DNA from: Aureococcus anophagefferens
Taxonomy: Eukaryota > Sar > Pelagophyceae > Pelagomonadales > Pelagomonadaceae
Reading direction: 5' to 3'
DNA length: 64,000 bases
NCBI RefSeq assembly: GCF_000186865.1
Contig: NW_008705565.1
Coordinates: 1,449,686 to 1,513,685 of the forward strand
Shown here: positions 11,132 to 21,147 of the stretch, in pieces
Layout: the number at the start of each line of letters is the position of its first letter
Numbering within the stretch: position 1 is the stretch's first letter
The notes under the pieces: model-generated
Seen by the model: the letters and a program-made list of their open reading frames with translations, nothing else
Told to the model about the DNA's origin: nothing
Databases searched by the model: none
Translations under genes and position numbers: made by a program

Positions 11132-13459
11132 ATGCTCGAGGTGCGCGAGCTCTTCCAGACCAAGAAGCTGGGCCTGCAGCTGGGCTGGGACGAGGAGCAC
11201 GACCGCGCCGTCGTCGAGAAGGCGCCGGAGTCGCGGCCCTGGCTCCTGGGCCTGAAGCTCGCGAGCGTCGGCGAGCGCGCCGTCGCGCCGATCGAGACGA
11301 AGCGGGCGTGGAGGGCGCTCCTCGAGAGCCTCGCGCCGCGGCCCCTGCGGCTCGGGTTCCTGCCCGCGGACGTCGACGCCGAGCGGCTCGCGGCCGTCGT
11401 CGCGTCCGTCGCCGCGGGCAGCGCCGCGCCCGACGACGCGGTCGCGCGCGTCGCCGGGCGCCTGTCGCTGTCGCCCGACGCGCTCGCGCCGCTCGCCGAC
11501 GGCATCGTCGAGGCCGTCGAGGCCGCGCGCGCCGCGCGGAAGAAGGACCGGCGAAAGATCCCGAAGAAGGCGCGCGCGTCGCCGCCGCCGCCCGCCGCCG
11601 CGGCGTCCGACGCCGAGTCGGCGACGTCGGAGCGGTCGGGGAGTTCGGAGCCGCCGGAGCGGACGGAGCGGCCCGAGGCCGCCGCGCCGGCGAAGCGCAA
11701 GCAGGCCGCCGCGCCGGAGGAGCGCAAGAAGGCCGCCGCGCCGGAGAAGCGCAAGAAGGCCGCCAAAGCCGCCGCGAACGAGGAGGAGAAGCCCGCGACG
11801 CCGCCGCCGCGGGCCCCCGCCGCCGAGACCGACTCGGAGACGCGGGGCCGGTCGGCGCGCCGCGCCGAGGACGCCCCCGGCTCGGACGCGCGGAGCCGGA
11901 GCCGGTCGCCGCGCGCGGGCGCGTCCGACAGCGAGGACTCGACGGCGCTCGACGAGTCGTTCGCGCCCGCGATGGAGGCGCTCGTCGCCGAGCCCGCGCA
12001 CGCGACGCTCGCGGCGGCGCCGCGCCGCGGCGACCGCGCGGACGCGCTCTCGGAGCGGAGCGAGCGCTTCCGGCGGCGCCGCGCGGCGCTCCGGAGCCGC
12101 TACGTCGACCGCCGCTTCGTCGACTACTCCGCGGGGAGCGCGACGCTCCGCGTCGTCGACGTCGAGTACGACCACGGCCGCGCGACCTTCGTGCTCCTCG
12201 CGTCCGACGGCGGCGCGCCGCGCGCCTACGACGTCACGCGCGCCGTCGACGACATGGTCGACGACTTCCGGTGCCTCGAGACGCGGCCCGCGGGCACGGC
12301 CGTGCCGCCCGAGTACCACATGAAGCGCGCGCGGCGGCCCTCGGCCTGGGAGGACGTCGCCGGCGCCGGCGACGGCGCCGCGGCGGCCGACGGCGACGCG
12401 TCCGACGCGGCGGCGCCCGACGCGCCGGCGCCCGACGGGCCGGCGCCCTCGCCGAAGCAGGCGCCGAAGAAGGCGAAGCAGGCGTCGTCGAAGTCGTCGG
12501 GCAAGTCCGTCGCCTGGACCTGCGCCGCGTGCACGTTCGAGAACTGGCGCGGCAAGAAGTGCGGCGCGTGCGGCTCGGAGAAGCCCGCGGCCGGCGCGGC
12601 CGCCGACGCCACCGAAGCCGCCGACGCGCCGCCGCCGCCGCCGCCGCCGACGCCGCTGCCGGCGCTCTCGTTCCGCGTCGGCGGCGACGGCGTGAAGCGC
12701 TCGGGCTCCCCGGACCGCCGGAAGAACCGGTCGCCCTTCGCGGAGGCGCCGTCGCCGGACCGCGGCGGCCGCGGCGGCGGCCGCGGCGGCCGCGGGGCGC
12801 GCGGCGGCGGCCGCGGGGGCCGCGGCGCGCCCGCCGCCGCGCCGGCGCCGCCGCCGCCCGCGGACGACCCCTTCGCCGCGCGCGACCGGCGCGTGCTGGG
12901 CCTGCCGCGCCAGGAGGGCTGGCGCTGCGCCAAGTGCGACGCGGCCAACGCCGTGGCCCGCGTGTCCTGCGTCGCCTGCGGCGACGTCCGCGCCGACGTG
13001 CGCCAGCGCCAGGTCGAGCTCTACGCCGCGCGCGGCCGCCGCCGGTCTCGGTCGCCGTCGCCGCGCCGCGACGACACGCGGGGCCTGAGCAACTCGTCGT
13101 CGTCGTCCGGCGGCGACGACGCGCCGCGCGGCGACGGCTACGACCACCGCGCGCGCCTCCAGCTCTCGTCCCTGGCCGACCACCGCCGCGGCGGCGCGGG
13201 CAGCGTCCGCGCGTTCTCCGCCGACGAACTGGCGCAGGCGAGCCGGACGCGCGACCGCGCGCGCGAGGCCGACGCGCGCCGCGCGCGCCGCCGCCGGAGC
13301 CGGAGCCGCGGCGGCAGCAGCGGCAGCTCCTCCGGCTCGTCGTCGTCGTCGTCGTCGGACGGGTCCCGGTCGCGCGGCCGCCGCGGGCGACCCCGCCACG
13401 CCGCCCCCTTCAAGAAGATGCCGTCGCGCGGCGACGGCTTCTTCCTGAGCCACGGCTAG
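11132..13459 (+). CDS. RanBP2-type zinc finger, RGG and RS-rich protein
   Basis: A single open frame of 775 residues from ATG 11132. The N-terminal ~75 residues (GLQLGWDEEHDRAVVEKAPE and after) look like a compact PDZ-like fold. An acidic/Ala/Lys-rich linker follows, then a short folded block (VDYSAGSATLRVVDVEYDHG). Two zinc fingers match the RanBP2 pattern: WTCAACTFENWRGKKCGACG near residue 467 and GWRCAKCDAANAVARVSCVACG near 596. Between them is an RGG/GRG cluster. The C-terminus is rich in Arg-Ser dipeptides. Such fingers plus RS/RGG segments occur in RNA-binding splicing factors such as ZRANB2, so a nuclear RNA-binding role is inferred. Confidence 0.75.
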   Translation: MLEVRELFQTKKLGLQLGWDEEHDRAVVEKAPESRPWLLGLKLASVGERAVAPIETKRAWRALLESLAPRPLRLGFLPADVDAERLAAVVASVAAGSAAPDDAVARVAGRLSLSPDALAPLADGIVEAVEAARAARKKDRRKIPKKARASPPPPAAAASDAESATSERSGSSEPPERTERPEAAAPAKRKQAAAPEERKKAAAPEKRKKAAKAAANEEEKPATPPPRAPAAETDSETRGRSARRAEDAPGSDARSRSRSPRAGASDSEDSTALDESFAPAMEALVAEPAHATLAAAPRRGDRADALSERSERFRRRRAALRSRYVDRRFVDYSAGSATLRVVDVEYDHGRATFVLLASDGGAPRAYDVTRAVDDMVDDFRCLETRPAGTAVPPEYHMKRARRPSAWEDVAGAGDGAAAADGDASDAAAPDAPAPDGPAPSPKQAPKKAKQASSKSSGKSVAWTCAACTFENWRGKKCGACGSEKPAAGAAADATEAADAPPPPPPPTPLPALSFRVGGDGVKRSGSPDRRKNRSPFAEAPSPDRGGRGGGRGGRGARGGGRGGRGAPAAAPAPPPPADDPFAARDRRVLGLPRQEGWRCAKCDAANAVARVSCVACGDVRADVRQRQVELYAARGRRRSRSPSPRRDDTRGLSNSSSSSGGDDAPRGDGYDHRARLQLSSLADHRRGGAGSVRAFSADELAQASRTRDRAREADARRARRRRSRSRGGSSGSSSGSSSSSSSDGSRSRGRRGRPRHAAPFKKMPSRGDGFFLSHG

Positions 13460-13596
13460 GCACTAAGCTTCTCCATCAGCCTCAACCTAGGATCGAATTG
13501 CACTTCAACAAAATATTTGCGAGCGGCTCGTGAGCGGAAAGGTGAGGTCTCTTCCATCTGAGGCTCGGTCGCTTCCGTCTGCGGCGACCCGAGATC

Positions 13597-16500
13597 ATGG
13601 GCTGGGACCTGCCCGACGACGACGTGAGCCTCGCGTCGACGGCGCCGCCGGACATGTCGAGCCTGGGCGGCTGGGACAACGCGTCGCTGCCGGAGACGCC
13701 CCCGCGGAGCAGCCCCGTGCCCGTGTCGCGCGGCGCGGACCTCGACGAGCTGCCCATGGTGACGGAGCACGAGTTCGGCCCCGCGGCGCCGCCGAGCCTC
13801 GGCGACGCGCCGCCGCCGGGCGTCGCCGACGGGGGCCTCGCCGCGGCGCTCGCGGCCGCGCGGCCCGCGGCGGCGCCGCCGCCGCGGCCGCTCGCGGAGG
13901 CGCGCGCGGAGGACTCGTCGCGGAGTTTGGCCAAGGCCGTCGCGGCGAGCAAGCAGCACGCGGCCGCCGCCGCCGCCGCCGCCGCGCCGCGCGGGTCCTA
14001 CGCGGACATGACCGTCGCCGTCGAGTCGTCCGAGTCGGGCGAGTCCGCGACGCACGGGGACCCGTCCGCGGCCGCCCGCGAGGCCCGCACGCCGTCGCCG
14101 GCGCGCGACGCGTGCGCGCCGGTCGAGGACGACTGGAACGCGCGCCTCGAGCGGCGCCTCCGGGGCGCGCAAATCTGGCGCGACGACGGCGCGCCCGTCC
14201 GCAAGCGGCGGCCGGGGCCGCGGACGGGTGATGCGACGTCGCTTCAACGTGAGTGCGCCGCGCGCGTTCGTTCCGGAAGAGGCGTCCACGCGTCGAGAGC
14301 GCTCCGAGAGATGAGTGCTCGTCCAGCCGAAACGAGTGGAACGCGGCCGAGAGAGGCGCCTCCAAAGTCGGGCGCGTCGCACCCTCGCGCCGCGCAGGTG
14401 GCGGCCGCGGAGCAACGCGCGGCTCGCGGACATGCGGCGCGTCGGCGACCGCGTCGGCCGGGGCGCGCGCCAGATCGGCGCCCAGTTCGCGAAGCTGGGG
14501 CCGTCGCGGCGCAAGCGCTACCGCCTCAACGCGAAGCTCGCGGACGCGACGCGCGGCGTCTGCCGGACGCTGCGCGCCGAGGGCGCGGGCGTCGTGCGCC
14601 GCGTCGTCGCGCTGCGCGACGGCACGGTCGTCTCCGCCGGCGACGACGGCCTGGGCCGCGCCTGGGACGACTCGGGCTACGGCTTCGTGCCCCTCGCGGG
14701 CCACCGGGGGCCCGTCTTCTGTTTGATCGTGCTCCCCGACGGCCGCTGCGCGACCGCGGGCGAGGACGGCGTCGTCCGCGTCTGGGACGACCTCGCGGGC
14801 CGCGACCCGGACGGCCACCGGGCGCGGTGCCTGAAATTGAAGGTCCAGGGCGAGGCGCCCTTCCGCATCGTCGCGCTCGCGGCCGTCGGCGGGGGGCGGG
14901 TCGCCGCGGGCGGCATCACAAACGTCGTCTGCGTCTGGGACGACGTCCGCGAGGCCGACAGCGCCTACGGGGACCGCGTCGCCGTCCTCGTGCTGCGGGG
15001 CCACGAGGCGCCCGTGCGGTGCCTCGCGGCGCTCCCGGACGGCCGCGTCGCGTCGGGCGGCGACGACGGCACAATTAGGGTCTGGGACGACGTCGAGTAC
15101 GTCGGCGAGAACTCGTTCACGAAGATGGTGAGGGTCGGCGCCGTCGTGTTGGTCGCCCACGGCCGCGTGCTCGCGCTCGCGGTGCTCGAGGACGGCCGGC
15201 TCTGCTCCGCCGGCGGCGACGGGCTCGCCAAGGTCTGGGACGGCGCGCTCTACGAGCTCGACGGCAAGTGCCGGCCCGCGGAGCTCGCGGCCGCGACGGC
15301 GGGCACCGCGGACCTCGCGGGCCACGAGGGCGCCGTGTCCTGCCTCTGCCCCCTGCCGGACGGCCGCCTGGCGACGGCGGGCGACGACGGGTGGCTGCGG
15401 GTCTGGGACGCGCCGCGCGAGTACGCCGCGGCGGCGCCGGCGTGCGTCGCGCTCCGGGGCCACGCGTCGCCGATCCTCGACGTGCAAGCGTTGAGCGACG
15501 GCCGCCTCGCGAGCGGCGGCCTCGACAAGCTCGTGCGCGTCTGGAACGACGTGCGGAATTTGGACGGCCGGTCCGTGCGCGACGCGCTCCGCTGTGTGGA
15601 ATTCAACCACCGGTTTGGGCGGTCCTGACCAAACTTCAGAATTCTCTAGCTCGATCAAATCGAAGTCGATTCGGCTAATTTTTGGACGAATCGATTGCTC
15701 TCGTCGAGTTCTCGAAGCACAGTCGAAGAGCTTGCGTCGAAACTGTCGCATATGTGCACATTGAAGTCGGGTTGAAGATTTGAATTCCACACAGGTGCTC
15801 CGCGACGCGGACCTCGAGTCCTTCGCGCTCCGGGGCCACGGCCACCGCGTGACGTGCCTGTGCCTGCTGCCGGACGGCCGCGTCGCGTCGGGCTCCGGCG
15901 ACGCGTCCGTGCGCGTGTCGGAGCCGCGGCTCATGAACCCCGTGCTCGAGCTCATCACGAACTGCTACGAGTACGGCGACGTCGAGGCGCTCGTCGAGGC
16001 GACGGTGCGCAAGGGGCCGAACTTCTTGTGCGGTCTCTTGCTGGGCGCCGCGGAGGCCATCGTGCGCAACCGCGACGAGTACACGGCGCTCTGCGCGGAC
16101 CCCGAGGGCACGCGGGCGCGCCTGCGGCACCACGGCCTCGCGCTGGCCGTGGACCTCTTCGACGCGACGGAGGAGCTCGTGCGGCGCGAGCACGACGTGT
16201 CCCGCCGCGACGCGCTGCTCAAGGAGGCGCTCCTGCCCTGCGTCCACTCGCTGGCCAACGACCGCGAGGTGCTCACGGAGCTCGCGACGGGGCCCGCGCT
16301 CTGGAACTCGGACGCGGCGGACCGGCTCGCGGCGACGCTCGCGTTCTCGACGGTGCTCGAGGTCAAGTACCGCTGCGGGCCCTGCTACGTCTACTACTTC
16401 GAGATCTTCGTCTTCGCCGTGCTCATGTCCTCCTACCTCCTGCTCTGCCACCTGCAACTCGGGAGCACGGACGCGCGGACGCGCGGCGCGCAGTTCGCGT

Positions 16501-17918
16501 GCTGCGTCTCGTGCCTGTGCGCGGTGTCGTACTTCGCCGTCGTCGAGCTCTTCCAGGTCATCTACCTGCGGCAGCTCGAGCTCGGCATCCACTGCCCCGT
16601 GGCGCGGCACCGGCGGCGCAACGGGCTCGGCGCGCCCCTCAAGGTGCCCTGGCCGGGCGTGCCGTTGCGCCGCGGGCGCGACGCGGGCGACCCGGCGGCC
16701 GACGGCGGCGACTTCGACGAGGACGACGAGGACGAGGAGGAGGAGCACTCCTGGCCCCAGCACCTCTACCGCGCGTTTGCGTTTTATTGCGTGCTCCCGC
16801 TCGCGGCGGCGGCCCTCTGGCCCGCGACGTGGCTCCTGGCGTCGCGCGGCGGCTGGAGACGGTGCGCGCGGCAGGTGCGGCGCGAGATCGACTGGGATCC
16901 GCTGACCTTCTTCGGCGCGCCGCGCGCCTGGCGCAACGACTACTGGAACGTCGTCGACCTGGGGGCCATCACCATCGTCGCGACGGTCTGCTCCTGGACG
17001 CTCGCGCACTGGGCGCACCACGGCGAGCCGCCGCGGCTGGACCGCGACGGCGCGCACAGCGACCACAACGCGGCCTACCTCAACCTCTGCGTCGTGGGGG
17101 CGATGATTCTGTGGATGAAGACGCTGGGCTTCCTCAAGGCCTTCTCCATCAAATTCGCGACCTTCGTGTTGATGCTCGAGCAGACGGTGCGCGACATCCA
17201 GCCGTTCCTCGTCGTGCTCGCGGTCTTCTTGTTCGCCTTCGCGACGGTGTTCCACCTGCGGCTGGCGGGCTGGGACCACGACCGCTTCCACTTCCACGAC
17301 GACGGCGAGCTGAACCCGTTCCGGTCCGTCAAGGACCTGCTCCAGGCGCTGGTCATGCTCGCGTTCGTCGGCGACTTTGACTACAACGCGTACCCGCGCG
17401 GCGTCGACGTCTTCTGGCTCGACTGCTTCCTCTTCGTCATGATCGTGGTCATGCTCAACGTGCTCATCGCCATCGTCTGCGACTCCTACACGGACGCCGT
17501 GGAGCACGGCGACCGCCTCTTCTGGCGCGCGCGCCTCGAGCAGCTCACGGAGATCCGCGTCGTCTGGGGCCGGTCGCTCATCAAGCTGGGCTGGTCCCGG
17601 ACGAACCCGGCGGACGTGCTCGTCATCCTCCAGCAGGAGTTCGAGAACGACGTCGCCGAGGAGTCCAAGGCCGAGGGCACGCGGCGCCGCATCATCCACT
17701 CGCTCCGCCACATCCGCGACGAGGTCGACACGACGACGCAGGCCCTCGGCCGCGTCGGCGACCTCAGCGGCCACATGATCCGCATGTCCGCGGACTTCGA
17801 CGCGCGCATGTCCCGCGTCGAGCGCCACATCACCGACCTCGACGCGAAGTTCGACCGCGTCCTCGAGCTCGCGGAGGCGCGGACGCGCGCGATCACGACG
17901 CACGGCGCCCACCTCTAG
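13597..17918 (+). CDS. WD40-repeat / TRP-polycystin-like ion channel fusion
   Basis: Three exons joined by two introner introns: 13597-14216, 14398-15583 and 15795-17918, keeping one frame of 1,309 residues. Residues 1-205 are low-complexity and acidic. About eight WD40 blades follow, with GRVASGGDDGTIRVWDD-type signatures; the last blade lies beyond the second intron. From about residue 800 there are six hydrophobic segments, a pore-like stretch (LVMLAFVGDFDYNAYPRG) and a final segment, MIVVMLNVLIAIVCDSYTDA, typical of S6 in TRP and polycystin channels. A coiled-coil-like tail ends the protein. A cytosolic beta-propeller regulating a cation channel is the natural inference. Splice sites are deduced from frame and duplications only. 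Confidence 0.82.
14225..14403 (-). mobile_element. Diverged introner element, family 2, antisense to the gene
   Basis: The interior (GGGTGATGCGACGTCGCTTC, then CCGAAACGAGTGGAAC) matches the reverse complement of the family 2 copies at 32.2 and 49.5 kb but is clearly older. It is flanked by GCCGCGGA at 14217-14224 and 14404-14411. The only in-frame splice I find is GC donor 14217 (start of the first duplication) to an AG at 14396-14397, six bases before the second copy. The GT at 14228 would break the WD40 frame. Confidence 0.8.
15592..15794 (+). mobile_element. Introner element, family 1 (203 bp), in the WD40-channel gene
   Basis: Terminal inverted repeats CTGTGTGGAATTCAA/TTGAATTCCACACAG flank a sequence close to the copy at 35.8 kb. 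The flanking 8-mers are GCGCTCCG (15584-15591) and GTGCTCCG (15795-15802), differing at base 2. The intron is 15584-15794 with a GC donor. Alternatively a GT donor 9 bases upstream (15575) is used, which is also in frame. Confidence 0.93.
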
Positions 17919-18095
17919 CGCGGCGGCGCGGGCCCACCCAAGCGCGAGGGATCTTCGTTTCGACCCTGCAGCGCAGCTCCGCAGACGCCACCGACGCGCG
18001 AGGCCTAACCTTCGCGCGAGCGCTAATTTGAAACTGCCGAAGGATGCCGTTGGTGCAAAGAGGTCCCCTTTTGTTCGGACGCGTTCGGACGCGTG

Positions 18096-19049
18096 ATGGC
18101 GCGCGTTCTGCGCGCCCACGACCTGGGCTTCGTCTGGTTCCACGCCCAGAGCTACCTCTACGCCGACGAGGCGCTGGCGCTCGTGCGGTCGGGCCTCTGC
18201 GACGCGCGCTTCGTCACGTCCCTCGTCGTCAAGCAGCGCCGCGGCGCCGCGGCGGACTTCCTGGCCGAGGCCCTCGCAAACCTGCCCGCCGTCGAGCGCG
18301 TGCGCTTCGCGGGGCGGCCGCGCCGCGCGCCGAAGCAGCTCGCGCGCGCCGCCGCCGTCAAGGACGACGGCGGCGACGGCGACTCGCGCGCGGCGGCCGC
18401 GCTCGCGGACGACGGGTGGCGCGACCGCGCGCGGTGCCTCGCGGCGCTCCGCGCGGGCTGCCCGGGCCTGCGCGACCTCGCCGTCGAGGGCTGCTTCGAC
18501 GTGTCGGCGCTCGCGGGCTGCGGCGCGCTGGCGCGGCTGGACCTGTCGAACTCGTGGATCCTGCGCAACGTCGACGCCGTCGCCGCGCTGCCGTCCCTCG
18601 TGGCGCTCTCGCTCGAGCTCACGTCCGTCGACGACGTGGGGCCCCTCGCGGCCTGCGCCCTGCTCGAGGACCTGGACCTCCGGCGGTCCAACGTCGAGGA
18701 CGTGGCGCCCCTCGCGGCCTGCGCGCGGCTCCGCGTCTTCAAGCACCGCAACGTCCACTTTTCGGACGTCGCGCCGCTGGCCGCGTGCCCGCGGCTCGAG
18801 CACGTCGACTGCGACGGCTGCGGCGTCGTCGACGCGGCGCCCCTGCGGGCCTGCGAGCGCCTGGCCTACGTCGACCTCGGCGCGTCCATGCCCGCGAAGC
18901 TCGCGGGGACCGACCTCCGGGCCGTCCTGCCGCGCGTCGCCGTCTTCAAGTGGGAGTGCCGCGAGACGCAGAAGGCCCTCGAGGCGCGCGTCATGCTGCC
19001 CCCCGACCCCCTCCGCCACCTCCGCCTCCTCTCCGCCTGCCGCGCCTAG
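18096..19049 (+). CDS. Leucine-repeat protein
   Basis: A single 317-residue frame starts at ATG 18096 (MARVLRAHDLGFVWF) and ends at TAG 19047-19049. From about residue 120 there are regular leucine-rich units: LRDLAVEGCFDVSALAGCGA, LARLDLSNSW, LVALSLELTSVDDVGPLA, LEDLDLRRSNVEDVAPLA and LEHVDCDGCGVVDAAPL, each about 22-24 residues. The spacing and repeated VxxLAxC turn resemble internalin-like or cysteine-containing LRR families. No transmembrane segment or catalytic domain is visible. A protein-interaction role is inferred. Its stop lies only 8 bases from the stop of the converging acyltransferase gene. Confidence 0.7.
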   Translation: MARVLRAHDLGFVWFHAQSYLYADEALALVRSGLCDARFVTSLVVKQRRGAAADFLAEALANLPAVERVRFAGRPRRAPKQLARAAAVKDDGGDGDSRAAAALADDGWRDRARCLAALRAGCPGLRDLAVEGCFDVSALAGCGALARLDLSNSWILRNVDAVAALPSLVALSLELTSVDDVGPLAACALLEDLDLRRSNVEDVAPLAACARLRVFKHRNVHFSDVAPLAACPRLEHVDCDGCGVVDAAPLRACERLAYVDLGASMPAKLAGTDLRAVLPRVAVFKWECRETQKALEARVMLPPDPLRHLRLLSACRA

Positions 19050-19057
19050 GCCCCCGG

Positions 19058-20865
19058 TTACGACCCGCCGGCGCCGAGGACGCGCCGCAGCCCGGCCGTG
19101 ATGTTCGCGGAGACGTTGGGCAGGTCCGAGGTCACGCGGTCCGACGTGTCCTCGTGGCCCGTGGCGACGTCGAGGATGTCGCGGATGACGTCGTAATTCC
19201 CGAGGATCTCCACGTGGCGGGACGTCTTCGTGCCGCCCCGCGGGTCCTGCCAGATCGGGCACGCGTCGTGCGGGTACTCGCGGACCACCGTACGCACGTT
19301 CGACGGGTTGTAGATGGGCGCCAGCGCCGCGTCGCGCCAGAGCCCGTAGCACGGGTAGCCGAGCGACGCGAGCGGCACCGTGCCGTCGCCGTCGCCGGAC
19401 TCGACGCCGCTGTCGGCCCTCTCGTAGTCGATGGTGCCGAGGTCCGCGGCGTGGCGCCCGGGCCCGCGCCGCGCGTAGTGGTAGCGCCGCTCCGTGTCGA
19501 TGCCCGTGCCGTAGAGGCAGTAGACGGTCATCTTCGGCGCGGCCGGCAGCGCCGCGTTGAGCGGGTTCTCCGACGCGGCCGCGAGCCGCTTCTCGGCCGC
19601 CGCGGCCGCGCGCGGCCGCCCGCGCCACGGCCAGAGCCCGGCGCCCGTCGCCGTGCGCCGCGGCCGCCGCGCGGCGGGGTCGTAGTCGAGGATGCTCGCG
19701 CCGCGCGGCAGGTCCGCCACGAGCCCGCGCCGAATCGCGTCGACGCCGAGGGCCTCGTCGTCCGCGGCCGGCGCGTTCTCCGCGCCCTCCTCGCAGAAGA
19801 GGACGTCGCACTCGAGGTCCGACCGGTTCCGGGAGCGGACGGTGACGACGTCGCCGCCCCAGACCGCGTCGCCGCCCTTGGGGAGCAGAGAGCCTAAAGC
19901 GCCGAGGCTCCGGTAGATGTCGCGCTGCTGCGTCTTGTTGAGGAACGACATCTGCGAGTCGATGAGCTCGTTGACCTTGCCGAGCATGGCCGTCGCCTTC
20001 ATCTCGCCGCTCAGGATCGCGCCCAGGGGCCCGACGGCGCCGAGGAGCGACCCGCCGAGGGACACGAACGCGTGGACGTGCGCGTCGACCCAGCCGGGGT
20101 CGCCGGCCTCGCACCAGGAGAAGAAGAAGAGCGCCAGGGCCGCGCCCATGGAGTGGCCCACGACGACGGCCTTCTCGCCGCGCTGGCGCGCGAGCACCTC
20201 GACCTCGGCCTTGAGCCGGCTCAGATAGCCGTCGCGCCGCTCCAGGTTCCGGAAGCTCAGGCGCCAGTCGTAGCAGGCCATGTGCATCGTGGACCGGTCG
20301 TAGCCGACCTCCGCGGCGTTCGCGAGGATTTTGGCCCAGAGCCAGTAACCTATGCCGCGGGAGTTCAACCGTAGAAGAAGAAAAATCCTTCGACGCCGCG
20401 TCTAGCCCGGCGCGAAGTACTCGGCGCCGCTCCACCCCAGCGCCGCGCGGACCTCGTGGCCGTCGCGGTCGAGGCCCGTCGTCGCGTTGAGCGAGATGTG
20501 GTCGAGCCAGCAGCTGATGTTCTTGACCGCCGCGCGCGCCATGCCGAGGCCGCCCCAGAGCCGCTCCCGAAACCAGCCCCGGCCGTAGCACGCGCCCGGC
20601 CGCCACAATTCGAGACCGCAGCTGATGATGCCCGGCACGAGCACGAGCGGGTGCTTCGGCGCGTCGCCCGCCGCGCGCGCCGACGGCCTGATGCGCGCCT
20701 CCAGGTGCTCCTCGACGTGCGCCGTCCAGCCGAGCCGCCGCAGCAGGTCCGGGCCGGCTCCGGCACGTCCGCGATGCGCACGATCTTCGCGCGCTCCTTG
20801 AGGTACGACGTGCGCAGCCGGTAGGCCACGAGCGCGACCAGCGCGCCGGCGGCGAGGCGGCGCAT
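19058..20865 (-). CDS. PDAT: Phospholipid:diacylglycerol / LCAT-type acyltransferase (apparent frameshift)
   Basis: Proposed exons are 20865-20407 and 20349-19058 (minus). The N-terminus MRRLAAGALVALVAY is a signal anchor. VPGIISCGLELW and YFAPG-YWLWAK are classic PDAT signatures. The nucleophile elbow is GHSMG (about residue 218), followed by the acidic DGDGTVPLASLG and the histidine in SRHVEILGN, which complete a Ser-Asp-His triad. The family transfers an acyl chain from phospholipid to diacylglycerol, making triacylglycerol at the ER. The 57-base intron (20406-20350) joins in frame only with a GC donor. Near 20751-20757 the frame must shift by one base to link the anchor to DLLRRLGWTAH; this could be an assembly error or a real lesion. 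Confidence 0.85.
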
Positions 20866-21147
20866 GAGTCGTGCGAAGGGCCGATTTGCAGCGCTCAAGA
20901 CACGATTTTCTCTTGCGGCGCTAGATTGATTTTGTGAGCTCTTCAGGTCTGTTTTGCCCCAGGATTTTGTGTGAGATTGCAGCGTTGGTAATACGTTGCA
21001 AAGTGGTGATGCGATGTGGCTGATCAAGTGCAGACCGTGCTCACGTACCTACTAGATCGAGCTAAAAAATGCGCGCATACGCTTGTGGCAGAAAGGCAAC
21101 GAGCGACATTGCCACAGCATGTTCGGCTCATTTCTGCTCCTCGAACG
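20866..21147. promoter_or_regulatory. Divergent promoter region
   Basis: This 282-base AT-richer region separates the acyltransferase start (minus) from the M50 peptidase start (plus). It contains runs such as GATTTTGTGAG and GAGCTAAAAAATG but no motif I can name. Both promoters must lie here if the chosen starts are right. Confidence 0.4.

Noticed and set aside
14228..14397. GT-AG intron using the GTGATG donor in the WD40-channel gene
   Set aside because: It changes the frame and destroys the WD40 repeats; the GC donor at the duplication keeps the frame.
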